A DNA stretch of 64,000 nt, from positions 186,001 through 250,000 of the forward strand of contig RPFO01000131.1 of NCBI GenBank assembly GCA_009746045.1. Direction: 5' to 3'. Source of the stretch: Mesostigma viride. Its lineage: Eukaryota; Streptophyta; Mesostigmatophyceae; Mesostigmatales; Mesostigmataceae. The position numbers were made by a program, and so were the translations under genes. This document shows positions 22,001 to 32,148 of this stretch, one piece after another (positions within the stretch are counted from its first letter, which is position 1; the number at the start of each line of letters is the position of its first letter). The notes beneath the pieces were generated by a model. The model searched no databases and was not told the DNA's origin. It was given only the letters and a program-made list of their open reading frames with translations.

Positions 22001-22503
22001 GGTTGCGTGCCTCCTTAGATAGACGAGCACCTGAGATAGAAGTAGGAGATCTAGTATTAGTAGAAGGCCCCCGTGTTGGCCGTTTTGCTCATAAGTTTGA
22101 AGCAGAACTGAAGGTCAAACTTAGGCCCGCCTTCTTAGGACCCTTCCATGTGTTGTCTAGGGTAGGAAATTTCTTGTATAAAGTCGATATCCCTACCTCT
22201 TGGCAAACGCATTCAAACACCTTCCATAGGAGCCAGCTTAAACTGTACCACCCTAGTACGTTCGCTGGCAGGGAGTTAGCGCCTGCCCCTTTAGAGCATA
22301 ATCCTGACACTGGGGAAGTAGAAGACGAAGTAGAAAGCATCGTGGCCCATAGAGATATCAAAAAGGGCCGCGGTACCCAGCGTCAGTATAAAGTGAAGTG
22401 GATGTATGCTCGTAGTGAAGTAGATAAGGTTTGGTATACGGAGAGTGAGCTAGATGGGTGTAGTCGCCTGCTGCAGGAATATAAAACCCTGCACAAGCTC
22501 TAG
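19030..22503 (+). CDS. gypsy-1 Pol: RT, RNase H, integrase, chromodomain
   Basis: 1157 codons, intact. RT about residues 80-300: 'KFRLVTDYRKLND', 'VLDCADGFWQL' (motif A), 'GLCNSPASFQ' (motif B) and 'AYLDDILIYS' with the YLDD active site at 253-256. RNase H about 395-530: 'VATDASKVAIGGVLLQ', 'TDHRPL', 'PDALSRR'. Integrase: zinc finger H721-x3-H725...C755-x2-C758, catalytic D788, D849 and E886, and a GPF-type module ('FLGPFHVLSRVG'). The last 60 residues ('VESIVAHRDIKKGRGTQRQY' onward) look like a chromodomain, which in chromoviruses steers integration to marked chromatin. About 25-30 extra residues lie between RT motif B and YLDD. Expressed as a -1 extension of the protease frame or by suppression; no clear slippery site seen. 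Confidence 0.95.
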   Translation: MYVPSVRSTGDTYPNNSVDIDINTVDTIGVGFTENEIVRYMAVIDSSKVFEEKTPSYPPPRSVLHRVVIKDGAVPTHSPMYRMGPTELKELKQILVSLLEAGLIEPSNSPYSAGVLLVPKPNGKFRLVTDYRKLNDITVKSKYPLPRIDDIFNKVKGSTCFTVLDCADGFWQLRIAPEDCHKTAFATPFGHYQFRVAAMGLCNSPASFQMLMNEVLRPVMGNSHLPQVSSDLKDPSFSSVSLSEHDRSCAQAYLDDILIYSPDFETHLRDLKKVLEIMAENSLWARRAKVRSGRSVPFLGHVLSDAGVATDPDKTKSIQEWPTPTDVKGVRSFLGIASYYRRFIPRFATIAAPINHLLKKDIPFVWSSECQSAFQCLKSLLLSPPVLILPDTTKPFVVATDASKVAIGGVLLQDQGQGLQPIEYISRTMLPAERNYPVHQQELLAVVYCCHAWQHFLKGAQFDVCLNEPCELDPYRLVIQTDHRPLTHLLSQPNLTPRQARWMEFLAQFSPFKLQYVKGVDNIVPDALSRRADYSFFEDLDVLNTTLVPTTMGVTPYGELPDDESYAYLFHTAVRMPDLLSHVGLSLPCEALPVASVGGEGKNKISIPLSHIATRSGKSYENVVPLGPPLLFGKAVGDLFKPVLDTSVAMPTSDLERLISRFTATEPEALAAIAAHPQQLGKHPCKFVGGFLYVQIADSPPQWRLYVPPICRSSLLFELHDLAAHQGGKRVRDLVARSYYWPSLYKDVDEYVRTCQSCQEMKPNNVGQIAEPRTLPDPIMPWDSIMMDFVGPFRKNDRGNAQILVFIDRFTRMCHLVPCPLELTARDCARLYLNNVYRYHGLSRQFISDKDKLFTSDFWQQFFAAIGTKVTYGTAYHSSSSHLVERLNRVVEEALRHYVNGSGSDWEDYLCLVEFSLNNCPQAAHGYTPFFLDTGRQPLTPTSLLASPLRDKDDVSRDTVEGVQSLLDRMKTAHDHAISGYQKAQAKYLARLRASLDRRAPEIEVGDLVLVEGPRVGRFAHKFEAELKVKLRPAFLGPFHVLSRVGNFLYKVDIPTSWQTHSNTFHRSQLKLYHPSTFAGRELAPAPLEHNPDTGEVEDEVESIVAHRDIKKGRGTQRQYKVKWMYARSEVDKVWYTESELDGCSRLLQEYKTLHKL

Positions 22504-22544
22504 TTGTAGGCCTTCTCCTCTCTTATGTTATGTCTGCTGTCGAC

Positions 22545-22574
22545 GGGTGGTTGGTTGTCCCCTCCCCTCCGCAG
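22545..22574 (+). promoter_or_regulatory. Candidate splice acceptor for ORF3
   Basis: GTTGTCCCCTCCCCTCCGCAG, a nearly pure pyrimidine tract ending in CAG at 22572-22574, lies five bases before the ORF3 ATG at 22580. With the leader donor at 15902 it could make a spliced subgenomic RNA for ORF3, as retroviruses do for env. Read from sequence only. Confidence 0.5.
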
Positions 22575-22579
22575 CCGTC

Positions 22580-24868
22580 ATGTCAGAGCCTACCCCTCCG
22601 GCTGAGAGCCCGCTGCCGTCCCTGCCCCTACCGGACCCTGAGCTGTACTTCGAGGCCCTTCCGGGTCGTTGGGTTTCACGGTCTAGTTTCCCGGGTGGCG
22701 TCGTGCATCCGGCCCTCCAGGCCCAGCATGCGGGCATAGTCCGGGCGGCTCTCTTCGGGGTCACGTGGTACGGTCCTTCCCCTGCTGAACCGCAACAGCT
22801 TGTTTTGCACGGATTTGACGATGCCGGCCACTGTTTGCTAGAATGTGGCTCCAGCTGTCCAGCCCTGGGACAGATAGCTGCGATTCTCCAGTGCCCCAGG
22901 GTGTTTTCCTACCTTTCTACCCCTGTGGGCCGCTCCTGCCTACGGGATGTGTTCCCCTGGCTTCCTGCCGAGGGTGATGCGGAGCTGGATGAGAACCCCT
23001 GCGACCTGTTACGGGCCGTAGAGTTTATGGAGATAGCAGATCAGAACGTGGGTGTAGGATTTGGCGACCCTACCCCTACAGACGCGCCGGTAGAGGCGCA
23101 GTATTCCCCTGAGTATTCGGCCTCCCCTGCGGCGTCCTCCTCTTCAGTGTCGGCGCCTTCCCCTGTCCCGTCTTCACCGAGGTCGGTCCTGTGCGCATCG
23201 GTGGAGCCTACCCCTTCGGGCTCTGGTCGTGAGCCTGATCCTCTTGCAGCGACGGTTTCTGCGATGCAGGCGCAGATCCAGTCCCTGACGGCGGCCTTCG
23301 GGGCCTTCATGGCGGCCCAGGCGCACGCTCCAGCCACGCCAGGTGGGGTGTCTGTTGCAGCTGTGCCCCCTTCCCCTTCGGTCGCCTCGGCGTCTACGGC
23401 TCCCTCCGGTGCTGCAGCTCCTACGCCTTCGGCTACCGCTGCTCCTGCTACTGACGTACCTGCGCCTCGGCGCGAGTCCGCCGTCCCAGTGGCAGCGCCC
23501 GCCGCCGCCGCGTCCGAGCCGCCCACCACGTCAGCGCCGCCCTCGCGGGGTTTCTTCAGCGACCCGGGCGGTCTTCCCAGGCTTTGGGAGGGCGGTCCTC
23601 CGCAGAGGATCCCGGTGCCTGACTGGAGCTTGGACGGTAACCAGTCGTATGCCGGATTGCCTGTCCCCACGGGTCCTATTTTCAACATGTGGCCTGGTGG
23701 TGCTCCACCCCCAGAGACCGGCGCGCCAGTTGCGGAGGCGGGTCCGTCGCGACCCCCTGCGGCCTCGGGTCCGTCGCGGCCCCCTGTTGCACCGGCACCT
23801 TCTGCGCCTGTGCCGGTTCCTACCCCTTCGTCGGCCCCTGCCCCTTCGGCCCCGCGGTCTTTGGCTGCGGTTGTTCGGTCCAGTGGCTCTGACCCGCGCG
23901 CCACCCGCGCTGCCGATTCCCTTCGGGAGTTGTCAGAGGGCGATCGGGATCGGGCCCCTTCTGTGGTGCATGCGACTCCGGAGTCGCGCGACACGCCTGT
24001 CTTCGGGTATGGTATGTCTGCGCTCGCTTGTCGCCAGTGTGACCTGCCGCGCGCCTCCGCCGAGCTGGCCATTTCGCCCATGTCCTACGGGTTCTCCCAG
24101 GTGTGTCGGGCGCCGCGGGACCGTAACCTACCAGTTGAGACTGATCGGCCTCCTTTCGACATGGTCATTTTGGCTGATCCGGTGTTCCAGGGTGAGATCC
24201 TGGTTCGGCGCGTCCTGTACCGCTGGGCGCGGCGCCACAATGACTTGGACACCTACGGCGGGTTCCAGTGGGCCTACCCTCCGCCTCTGGGCATTATGGC
24301 CTCAGATGCTCTTACGGTAGATTTTCCTGCGGTGCCGGGTGCCACGTACAGCACCGTCCTTCAGCCCATCCTAGAGTGGGATGCCCGTCGTCCAGCGCCC
24401 ATCCCGGGCCAGGGTTTGGACTCTCGGGGTCATCCTCCTCCCCGGGCTAGCGACTACCTTGAGACGTTCGGGTCGCGACAGTGTGCCCGCCGGTGGCGTT
24501 CCCGCGAGATTCGGCACATCCGGTTGTGGCCGTCCAACGTGGAGCCCCTGGTAGATCTGTTTTTCCCGACGGGTATGCGCCCTCGGATCCGGTACCATCG
24601 CCTGCTCCTTCGGGCTCTCTGCCTGATCGCGGTAGAGCCTTTCCTACGCCTCTTTGCCTGCGGTTTCCTGGACTGGGCCCGGGGCCAGGTCGTTCTTACA
24701 CAGCACAGGTACTACTGGGCCTTCCTGGGACTTTTCCCTGACGGCGTGTGGGCCGATGTTTTCCTCACTGTAGATAGGCACGACAATGCTGAGGATGTGT
24801 CTCACTACCAGGCTTACCTGGATGTCCTGCTGGCCTCCCGTGGTACCTACCAGACGGATGGCCATTAG
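22580..24868 (+). CDS. gypsy-1 ORF3: post-pol protein of unknown function
   Basis: 762 aa, intact. The frame is open from 22454, overlapping the end of pol, but 22580 is the first ATG after the candidate acceptor. Three parts: an N-terminal domain (about 1-155) with 'CPRVFSYLSTPVGRSCL' and 'LLRAVEFMEIAD'; a long Pro/Ala/Ser linker (about 170-450) containing 'LAATVSAMQAQIQSLTAAFG'; and a C-terminal domain (about 480-762) with 'ALACRQCDLPRAS', 'GEILVRRVLYRWARRHND' and 'VVLTQHRYYWAFLGLFPDGV'. No signal peptide or membrane segment is visible, so it is not an evident envelope protein. Related ORFs occupy the same position in the truncated copy (3356-1633) and in gypsy-3. Conservation across diverged elements suggests a function for the element. 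I recognise no known family. Confidence 0.8.
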   Translation: MSEPTPPAESPLPSLPLPDPELYFEALPGRWVSRSSFPGGVVHPALQAQHAGIVRAALFGVTWYGPSPAEPQQLVLHGFDDAGHCLLECGSSCPALGQIAAILQCPRVFSYLSTPVGRSCLRDVFPWLPAEGDAELDENPCDLLRAVEFMEIADQNVGVGFGDPTPTDAPVEAQYSPEYSASPAASSSSVSAPSPVPSSPRSVLCASVEPTPSGSGREPDPLAATVSAMQAQIQSLTAAFGAFMAAQAHAPATPGGVSVAAVPPSPSVASASTAPSGAAAPTPSATAAPATDVPAPRRESAVPVAAPAAAASEPPTTSAPPSRGFFSDPGGLPRLWEGGPPQRIPVPDWSLDGNQSYAGLPVPTGPIFNMWPGGAPPPETGAPVAEAGPSRPPAASGPSRPPVAPAPSAPVPVPTPSSAPAPSAPRSLAAVVRSSGSDPRATRAADSLRELSEGDRDRAPSVVHATPESRDTPVFGYGMSALACRQCDLPRASAELAISPMSYGFSQVCRAPRDRNLPVETDRPPFDMVILADPVFQGEILVRRVLYRWARRHNDLDTYGGFQWAYPPPLGIMASDALTVDFPAVPGATYSTVLQPILEWDARRPAPIPGQGLDSRGHPPPRASDYLETFGSRQCARRWRSREIRHIRLWPSNVEPLVDLFFPTGMRPRIRYHRLLLRALCLIAVEPFLRLFACGFLDWARGQVVLTQHRYYWAFLGLFPDGVWADVFLTVDRHDNAEDVSHYQAYLDVLLASRGTYQTDGH

Positions 24869-24965
24869 ATAGAGGGCCTTAGGCCCGACCTGAGGGTGTT
24901 GTCCCTCCGGTATGTAGAGTCGCCCTCATGTTCTGGCCAGTTGACTGGTCGTTCTTGGTCCTTGG
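24869..24965 (+). other. gypsy-1 3' untranslated region, first part
   Basis: Continues after copia-1 at 32621-32898. It starts AGATAGAGGGCCTTAGGCCC and is conserved in the truncated element at 1632-1540. The last five bases (CTTGG, 24961-24965) are the copia-1 target duplication. Confidence 0.8.
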
Positions 24966-25438
24966 AGTTAGAATGCGGTGGGATATATTGCTTGAGAACA
25001 CTGTAAGCTGTGAGCAATGAATTGCTTGGTTCATTAGAAAATAGGTTTACCCTTTATCAACGTTCCTCTCACCGGCTGCGCCGCCAGTGACCGTTGGGTG
25101 CAGACCGTTGGCCCGAGGCCGCACGATGACAGGTAGCTGCCTAGTCACTGCATCGTGCGATCACAAATCAATGCACGCTGCAGTACGGTCCCTATCTAGG
25201 ATACTCTAGTACCGTCCAATGACAGGACACTACGTATACTGGGTACTGACATCTGTCACGTACCTCAGTACCCAAAGTACCTATCTAGGGAAACGTATGC
25301 GACTCGACTAGCATCCCTATCTGCATAGCCCACGTGGTATTTATATTCACATACCAACGTGGGTTTACAAGGCTTATTCATACGTTGTATTCACAATGCC
25401 TTTGAGACTTAGTCTACAGCAAAGCATGGAGACTAACT
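24966..25438 (-). repeat. 3' LTR of copia-1
   Basis: 473 bp, bounded by AGTTAG...CTAACT. It has one extra T (CTGTAAGCTG) relative to the 5' LTR. Confidence 0.95.
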
Positions 25439-25812
25439 CCAGTATTGTTTTATTATTTATTTCTTAATGCAGGTCTGCACCCCCAACATTATTGTTATTG
25501 TTTTTAAGTTGATTAGGGGTACAAAAGAGACATGGCTGGTTGAGCCAGGTTGGTTACAGCTGGCTGTTCTGGCCAGGTGTTATATTGCACATTAAATAAG
25601 GTGTACACAGCTGGCTGGTTTGGCCAGGTACTGAAGCACACATTAAGTAAATGGATACAAAGCTTGTGTCCTCAAGCTGCAAATGGATACAAATCTGACC
25701 TAGCCAGCACTCACACCCCACAACGAATGTGTTGAATTTTATGGCGCCCAGCAGCTATCGCTGTGGTAAGGGGGTGTGGTGGTTGTGTACTGTGCTATGG
25801 CCAGTCATTTAT
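25439..25812 (-). other. copia-1 3' untranslated region
   Basis: Between the Pol stop and the 3' LTR. It includes two imperfect copies of an approximately 60-bp unit (25546-25655, each with GCTGGCTG, GGCCAGGT and ACATTAA). The bases next to the LTR are A/T-rich ending in CTGG, not a classic G-rich polypurine tract. Confidence 0.6.
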
Positions 25813-28800
25813 TCAAACACTGACTCTGATATCATAGGGGTTCATGTTCTGAAAGAGGAGCTGGTACTGTTGGCCAGCAGCATCCCGCAGCTTCGTGAGA
25901 GCGTCTGCTGGGTTGTCCTCATCATCCACATGAGTCCAGCTGGAAAAGTAGGTTGCCTCCTGTTTGAGGATCACCCAATCCAGGTCAGTGTGGACAGCAG
26001 CAGAAACAGATTTCTTGGTTAGAAAACTGATCACAGATTGGCTGTCAGTATAGAGATGTGAGATGACATTGCATGTGCTGCCTGCCTGGGTTTGTAGCCA
26101 GGTGAGCATGTGCTGCAGGGAACGAGCATGCAATGCAGCAGACACCACAGCACGACATTCAGCTGAGTTGCTGCTGCCAGGTTTTCTGCGGTGTAGCCTG
26201 CTGTACCAGGAAGTGAGGGACATGTAATCTGACCTGTTGGTGAGAAAAAACAGCCCTGATTCCCGTGCCCCCATCTGATTGATTGTTCTGCTCTCCATGG
26301 AGCTGTCCATGACACATTGGATGTGGATGTCTTCCATCAGATTCAGGCCATGGAGGATGAGGGGGGGACAGTCATTGACCAACTTCCTGATGTGACTGCA
26401 TTTGATCTTGACTAGAACATCATGGGTGACCCTGCTGATGACAGCTAAGGGAGCCCCACAGATGGCTGACCACCACCCCAGTTTGCCCTGAACAGTGGCA
26501 CACATATGTAAGGGGAGGTAGTTGTCCTGCAGCAGATCTAGACAATCTTGGATATATTCTGCAGGAGGGGAGAGAGAGCAGACCCACTGATCTGGCTGCC
26601 TATGCAGCTGCAACATGATGCCACAGAACTGGATGGGGGTTGTGCTCAATTCCACCTGTTTGCCAATCTCATATGATTCCTGGACCTGCTGAATAAAGGT
26701 TTCCACCTCAGCTCTAGGCCCACAAATGAGTTGGTCATCTCCATGCCACACAAAGAACAGCAGTCCAGAGGGGGTGGGTACAACAAAAAAGCATGGGTCC
26801 AGGTCATCATACGTGGCCTTGAGCTTTTTGAATACTTCCTCTGCTGAGTCTCTGAAAATTTTTGGGGCACTGACAAGCCCTTCCACCCCAATGTTGATGA
26901 TAAGGTGGGGCTCATCAATATAAGGTTTCCACACAGCTGGGGTGTCTACCACGTACACCTTCCCTTTCCACACAGATTCAGCCTTTTCTGGGTCCCCCCT
27001 GAGGAAGGCCCTTTTAATATCAGTGGCTTTGCAGACATAGTCTTGGCCTGCATTGAGGTTGTGGAGGAAGAGGGAGAGCATGATCCTGAGTGAGGTTTGT
27101 TGCAGCCCAGGTGTGTATGTTTCCCCTTTTGGCAGTGTGGAGGTCCCCTTTAATTCTGTGACACATGGTCTGGCATGGAAGATTGGGGAGCCCACTTTTT
27201 GTGGTTTTTGTTTGAGAACAAATTTTAATCTGAGCTTTTTGGCTCCCTCTGGCACGTCCCATGAAGGGGTGACAGGCGGTTTGTATTGAGGGTTTTTGGG
27301 GTTGGGCAGGACCCATTCCTGCCTGGCTTGGTGGACAATGGCCATCAGCCACTTGGTAAACCCTTTTTGTGTTTTGCATTCTTGTATGACGTGGGAGATT
27401 TGGTGGGGTGAGTGCATGGCTATGTCCCACTTACCCAGCCCAAAGGCTGAGGGATGGAGGAACTGGCTGTGCACTAACTTGTCCAGATCAGGGATCTCCC
27501 CTGGTGCATACTGAGTGTTGACTGCCTTGATGACAGCATCCATACCAGGGACAATACTGGAGAGAGGGATTTTAAAGTGGTCCAGAGGAACTGCACCCAC
27601 CCCTGTGACACTGAGCTCATTAGCTGAGATAAGCACCCCAGGATAGGATACAAAAGGTTCCCCCAACAAGGTGTTACCAGAGTACCCCTCCACCACCTGG
27701 AAGGGTGTCTGAATACCAAGTATAGGGAGCATCACTTGTCCCACTACATCCAGTGAGCTTTGGCCTGAGAAATCCTGCACCCGTGCCCAAAATGAAGGTG
27801 CAATCTCAAGACCAGGGATGGCTTGTGCACTGATCACACTGACCTGTGCCTGAGTGTCTATTGCCAGGGTCCAGGGGTCCTGACTAGTGCACACAGCTGA
27901 GACTTTTGCCAACCCTGCGGCCACAGCAGCTTGTTGCTTATGTGACCTGTGTAATGCTTGCAAGGCGACTGCCAATCTTGACCTCAGAGCGGGAGGGTTG
28001 GCAGACAATTTGGTGCCTTGGGGCTGAGCTAATGCTTCCAACCCAGCTACCTCGTGCCTGGTTAAGCAATCCCCAGGTTGTGAAGTGGGCCTGGCTTCAC
28101 TGAGGGTGGAAGTGTTCACAGAGGGTGCTGTGGTGCTGTCAACAGCAGTAATTGGTGGCTCAGAGCTACTGCTGGGCATGCTGGAGTTGCCAGATAGAAG
28201 TAGTGAGTCCATGCTTAAAGACTCTTCCCCAGGCACGTCTGCCATGGGAGAATAATACTTCTTAATTCTATGACAGCTCACCCTGTGACGCTTCCCATTG
28301 ATATTGTGCTTGACCTCCACGGTCTTGCTGTTTTTGGTAAATCCACGGATGGTAACTGGACCTAGCCAAGTTCCAACCTTACCAAAGCTGTTTTCCTTGT
28401 AATAGAGAACTTGATCACCTTTTTGGAATACTGGCCTGGAATGGGTTTTATCTTTTTCTGCCAGTTTTGCTGAGGTTTGTGCACGTGCAGTGTTGTACAG
28501 TGCTATCACCTCTGGGGGATATACACCTGCCTGCAGGCCTGCTGGGATTACTTCACCCCACGTGGCATGCAAGACAGGTCTCATGTTTAGGGTTGTGCAC
28601 ATTTCATGACACCAGAGTGCCCTGTCACAATAGACCCCTGAAGTAGCATCCTTGGAAGGATTTTTGGCTAGTAGGGTTTTGACAGATCTGATGGTTCTTT
28701 CAATGACCCCCTGACCCTCATGATCTTCCAGCCCAGCAATCTCTATTGCTTCACACCCTTCCAGGTCAGTCAGACAAGAAAATTGTTGATCAAGCAAAAT

Positions 28801-29645
28801 TCTGTCAACTGGGTAGAATCTGGGTAAAGCAATCATGAGTGCAACACGTAGCTGCCCTGCAGACATGCCAGGTAGGGGTTCCATTACTGTGAACCTGGAC
28901 CATGAGTCTTTTAGGATCAGGTAGGGTTGGACATCTTTGTTGATGTGCATCACATCCCCCACTATCATGCCCCTATTGGTGGAAGGAGTTGCAGTATGCC
29001 ATTTTTGAGGTTTGGGGCTATTGAACTGACATTCTTGACAGTGTTGTCTAGCCAGTTTTACTGCATTCCTGAGTTGTTTTCCCATGCTACTACCCCCCAG
29101 CCGTCTGGCCAGTTCCTCAGCCACTGTTTCATGACCCATGGCTAGGTGCAGCTGATGAGCAAGCTCCTTGATATCTATGGAGTTGTCAACAGTAGGGGTT
29201 AGTGCTTTTATGTAAGGTTCCAGAACAGGGTGTTGGGAGGACAGTAAGGTTGCTGCCTCAAAATCAATTATGCCCTGGTTGCCATCCCCAATGGTAATGA
29301 GATCATCATCCTCAGAGTACATAAGGTGAGTGAACTCACATTGATTTGGGTAGCGAGGCCTGTTGCAACGGCTGCCTGGAGGCCCCAGGGGATGACGTGC
29401 GTGCCAGCAGCCCGGGCAGAGATCCACCCCGTTGGCCAGGGAGTCGTTGTTGGGGCAGTTGTGCCGTGCGTGCCCTCGTTGGAAGCACCTCAGGCACCTT
29501 ATGGACCCCCCAGGGTTGCCAGGCTGGTTGTTGTTGTTGTTGTTGTTGTTTCCCTGCTGGGACCGGTTCTGGCCCTGCTGGGACCTGTTGTTGTTGTTGT
29601 TTTGGCCCTGTTGGGACCTGTTGTTATTGTTGCCCTGCTGGGACC

Positions 29646-29679
<34 letters not shown>

Positions 29680-29700
29680 GGGGTTGCCATGCAGGGGCAC
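25813..29700 (-). CDS. copia-1 Pol: zinc knuckle, integrase, protease, RT, RNase H
   Basis: 1295 codons, uninterrupted. Asn/Gln-rich start, then a CCHC knuckle 'CLRCFQRGHARHNC' (69-82). Integrase: H185-x4-H190...C221-x2-C224; catalytic D249 ('VGDVMHI'), D304 ('ILLDQQFSCL'), E334 ('GQGVIERTIR'), so DD(29)E; SH3-like tail about 425-490. Next, after a Ser/Thr-rich linker, an aspartic protease: 'LAIDTQAQVSVIS' (D615) and 'NTLLGEPFV'. Then a copia-type RT: 'LRLKFVLKQKPQKVGS', 'ATDIKRAFLRG' (motif A), 'FFVWHGDDQLI' (motif C, 982-992), and an RNase H with 'DSSMESR', 'SAECRAVVSAALHARSL', 'YTDSQSVISFL' and 'NPADALTK'. Protease after integrase is unlike standard Ty1/copia (PR-IN-RT-RH). The frame is -1 relative to the end of gag and overlaps it by about 200 bp. 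Confidence 0.93.
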
Positions 29701-32130
29701 ACGGTGCCACGTGTTGCCACGCCCCTGAGAGCCACTGCCCCCTTGGTGGGAGGACTTGTGGGTCTTGGGTGCCCCCCCTGGCTGGCCTGCCCCTTGCGTT
29801 TGTGGCCTTGGACACCCTGGACCTTGGGGTCCTGGGCCTGGTTGTTGCCAGTACCCAGGGGGTCCACTGCCTCCTCGATATAGAGCATGGCAGCTCTGAA
29901 GTTGTCCCAGAGGGACTTGAGGCCTGTAAGCAGGGTAGCCAGGACAGAAGGTTGCAAATTAGCTTTTGTTAGCCAGGTGTGGATGAGATACCTTGGTTGG
30001 AGCTTGAGAAGCTCAAGGTCTTTCTCAATCATTACCCTGTATGTTTTTGCATCCCCAGAGAGGTTATTCTTGTTCACCTTATATGCAGCAAGCCAGTTGA
30101 AACGTTCTACTGCTTCCATGTGGTTATTGGTAAGCACTAGCTGTTTCAGATCAGTGATAAAGGTAGGCCACTGTTCAATGGCTGCTTCAGGTGTCAGGGT
30201 ACGTTCCTGATAGGTTTGAATCAATGCTCTGATTGCAGGAGATGATTGATGGAATGTGGAGGAGGCCCTGAGAGCCTTAAACTGATGTCTAAGGTTAAGA
30301 CCTTCCATCCCATACTCCAAAGCAAAAACAAATTGCTTAGCTTGTTCAACAGTGTGACCCTCAGGCAAGCCAGCAATATTGATTTTGGATTCCTTTTTAT
30401 GAGGGTTAAACACACCTGTGAGAGGGGGGTTGGCCCTCAAGAAGCTGTCGGTTGCTTGTTGCAGGCGGGTGGGGTCCAGGTTGATGGTCCCCCGCTCATA
30501 CCGCGACATCAGGGCGCGCAGGCCCTCGACAGTTTGCAGCTGGTTAGCTGTTAACTGCTGATCTTGCAACGAGGCCAGCTGGGCCTGGAGAATGGCGAGC
30601 TGTTCCAGGACATCCCCGCTCCTTGGGGGGGCCTCAGCAGGCCTGTTGGGTGCCTGTGGCACCTCTGCACCTCCCCCCAGGGCCTCCTGGGGTCCTGGCC
30701 ACCCCCCCTGGTTTGGGAGGGGGCCCCAACCCACAGGGCGAACCTGGGGTGGTGGGGGAGGGGGAGGGGGGTCATGGTGGCCCTGGGGGAGCCCGGGGGT
30801 GTCCGGGTAACCCCACTGGGTCCAGCCCCATCGGTGGAGGGGCGGGCAGGGGTGTCTGCCTCTGCTCTCCTCCTGGCCTCCTCCCGCATGAGACGCTTCA
30901 TCTCCTTGCGTACCTCATGCTCCCGGAGGGCTGCCTGAAAGGCAGCCTCATCCTCGGGTATGTCAGGGAGTGGTCTCCCATGATCATAGCAGGCCGGACT
31001 GGACAGTCCGCCTCTTTGCCCTTCCTCGCACCCAGGGCCAGCAGTCCCTCCTTGTACTGCAGGGGTTGGGGGGGAGAGGGTTTCTTGCTGGTGGTTTCCA
31101 GCGGGGGGGCTTCTTCAGCTACCACCCCATGTTTGGCCAAGATGGCCTCCGTGACCCTGGCTTGGGTGATGGAGGACATGGTTTTAAAGTGTGCTGACCG
31201 AGCAAGCTCGGCCAGGTCTTGACTGTCCGCATAGTCCATGGGATAGTCAGCATTTTTTAAGAGGTCACGTAACCGCTGGGTGGCCTCGCGGTACGCGTCC
31301 GCCATCGCCTGGTGGGTAGCCAGGCGACGGGCGGCTTCCTCTTCATATTCTTGCCGCTTAGCGGCGAGCCGAAAAGCCGCCTCTCGGCGGACCTCTCGGT
31401 CCCGCTGCCGCGCTCGGCGTTCTTCATTTGCCACCAGCGCGGCCTGCTCGACCGCCAGGAGCGCTGGGGTAAGATTGATCTCAGTCTCCCCATCGGGGAG
31501 ACTGGCAGTGTCGGATACCTCATCGTCGGACATTGGTTGTCCGGCGATGGGTTCCACAGGTTTTCGCACCACCCGTGCGAGTTTAATACTCTCCATGTCC
31601 TTCTTCTTGCGAAGAAGGGACGCAGAGGGTCGCCCAAACGTTAGCTCAATGTGGTTATGTCCCTGGGCGAAAGGGACATTAAGGTTTGATGTGGCGGGAC
31701 GAAAGGTAATCGTCCCGTCCGGTGCCACCGAGGCCGTCTGACGGGGCATACGCTCCCGAAGAGATGGCAACGTGGGGCCGGACTGTGGAGCCTCAGTGGG
31801 GTTTACCACCGAGGTCTCCGCAGCCATGGCCGCGCCAGCCGTGGTTGCGGCTGGGGCGGCCGCCGGAGTCGAGGGTAAGCCGGTCTCCCCGGGGGGAGCC
31901 GTCTCGGCCTCCGGCCTCGCAGGGGAGGGGGGTAGGTCGGTCGGCTTTGCAGCCGCCGTCCCCTCGTCCTGGCAACCATTGTGAGTCTTTTTGTTCTTTT
32001 TCTTTTTCTTGGAAATGGCCGCATCGCCAGCCGGCTTCTTGTTGTTGTCTCTGGGCATCCGCCGATCCTGCCCATCATCATCCTCGTTGTAGGTAAGCTT
32101 CTTAGCGACATTCTTGTTCGTGATAGCCAT
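29499..32130 (-). pseudogene. copia-1 gag, two frameshifts
   Basis: The ATG at 32130 lies 19 bases inside the 5' LTR. Frame one (32130-30898) is basic near its N-terminus (Lys-rich, 'KKKKKNKK'), then Pro/Ala-rich, then charged coiled-coil-like sequence. The frame shifts near 30960 ('EEARRRAEADTPARPSTDG' continues in another frame) and again near 30730, beside long C/G runs, into 30734-29499. That last part carries the conserved capsid-like region ('ESKINIAGLPEGHTVEQAKQ', 'LRASSTFHQSSPAIRALIQ') shared with copia-2 gag. C-terminal Thr/Asn tracts come from an AAC repeat. The two shifts at homopolymers may be real or sequencing errors. Confidence 0.75.
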
Positions 32131-32148
32131 GGTAGCAAATAAAATTCA

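Noticed and set aside
23041-24320. Long ORFs (346 codons minus, 325 codons plus) overlapping gypsy-1 ORF3
   Set aside because: GC-rich Pro/Ala coding gives open shadow frames. Only the 22580-24868 frame is matched block by block in gypsy-3.
22580-24868. ORF3 as a retroviral envelope gene
   Set aside because: Position fits, but I see no signal peptide, transmembrane segment, cleavage site or fusion-peptide-like stretch.
29326-29972. Plus-strand Val/Cys/Leu-rich ORFs
   Set aside because: Antisense readings of the AAC repeat in copia-1 gag-pol.
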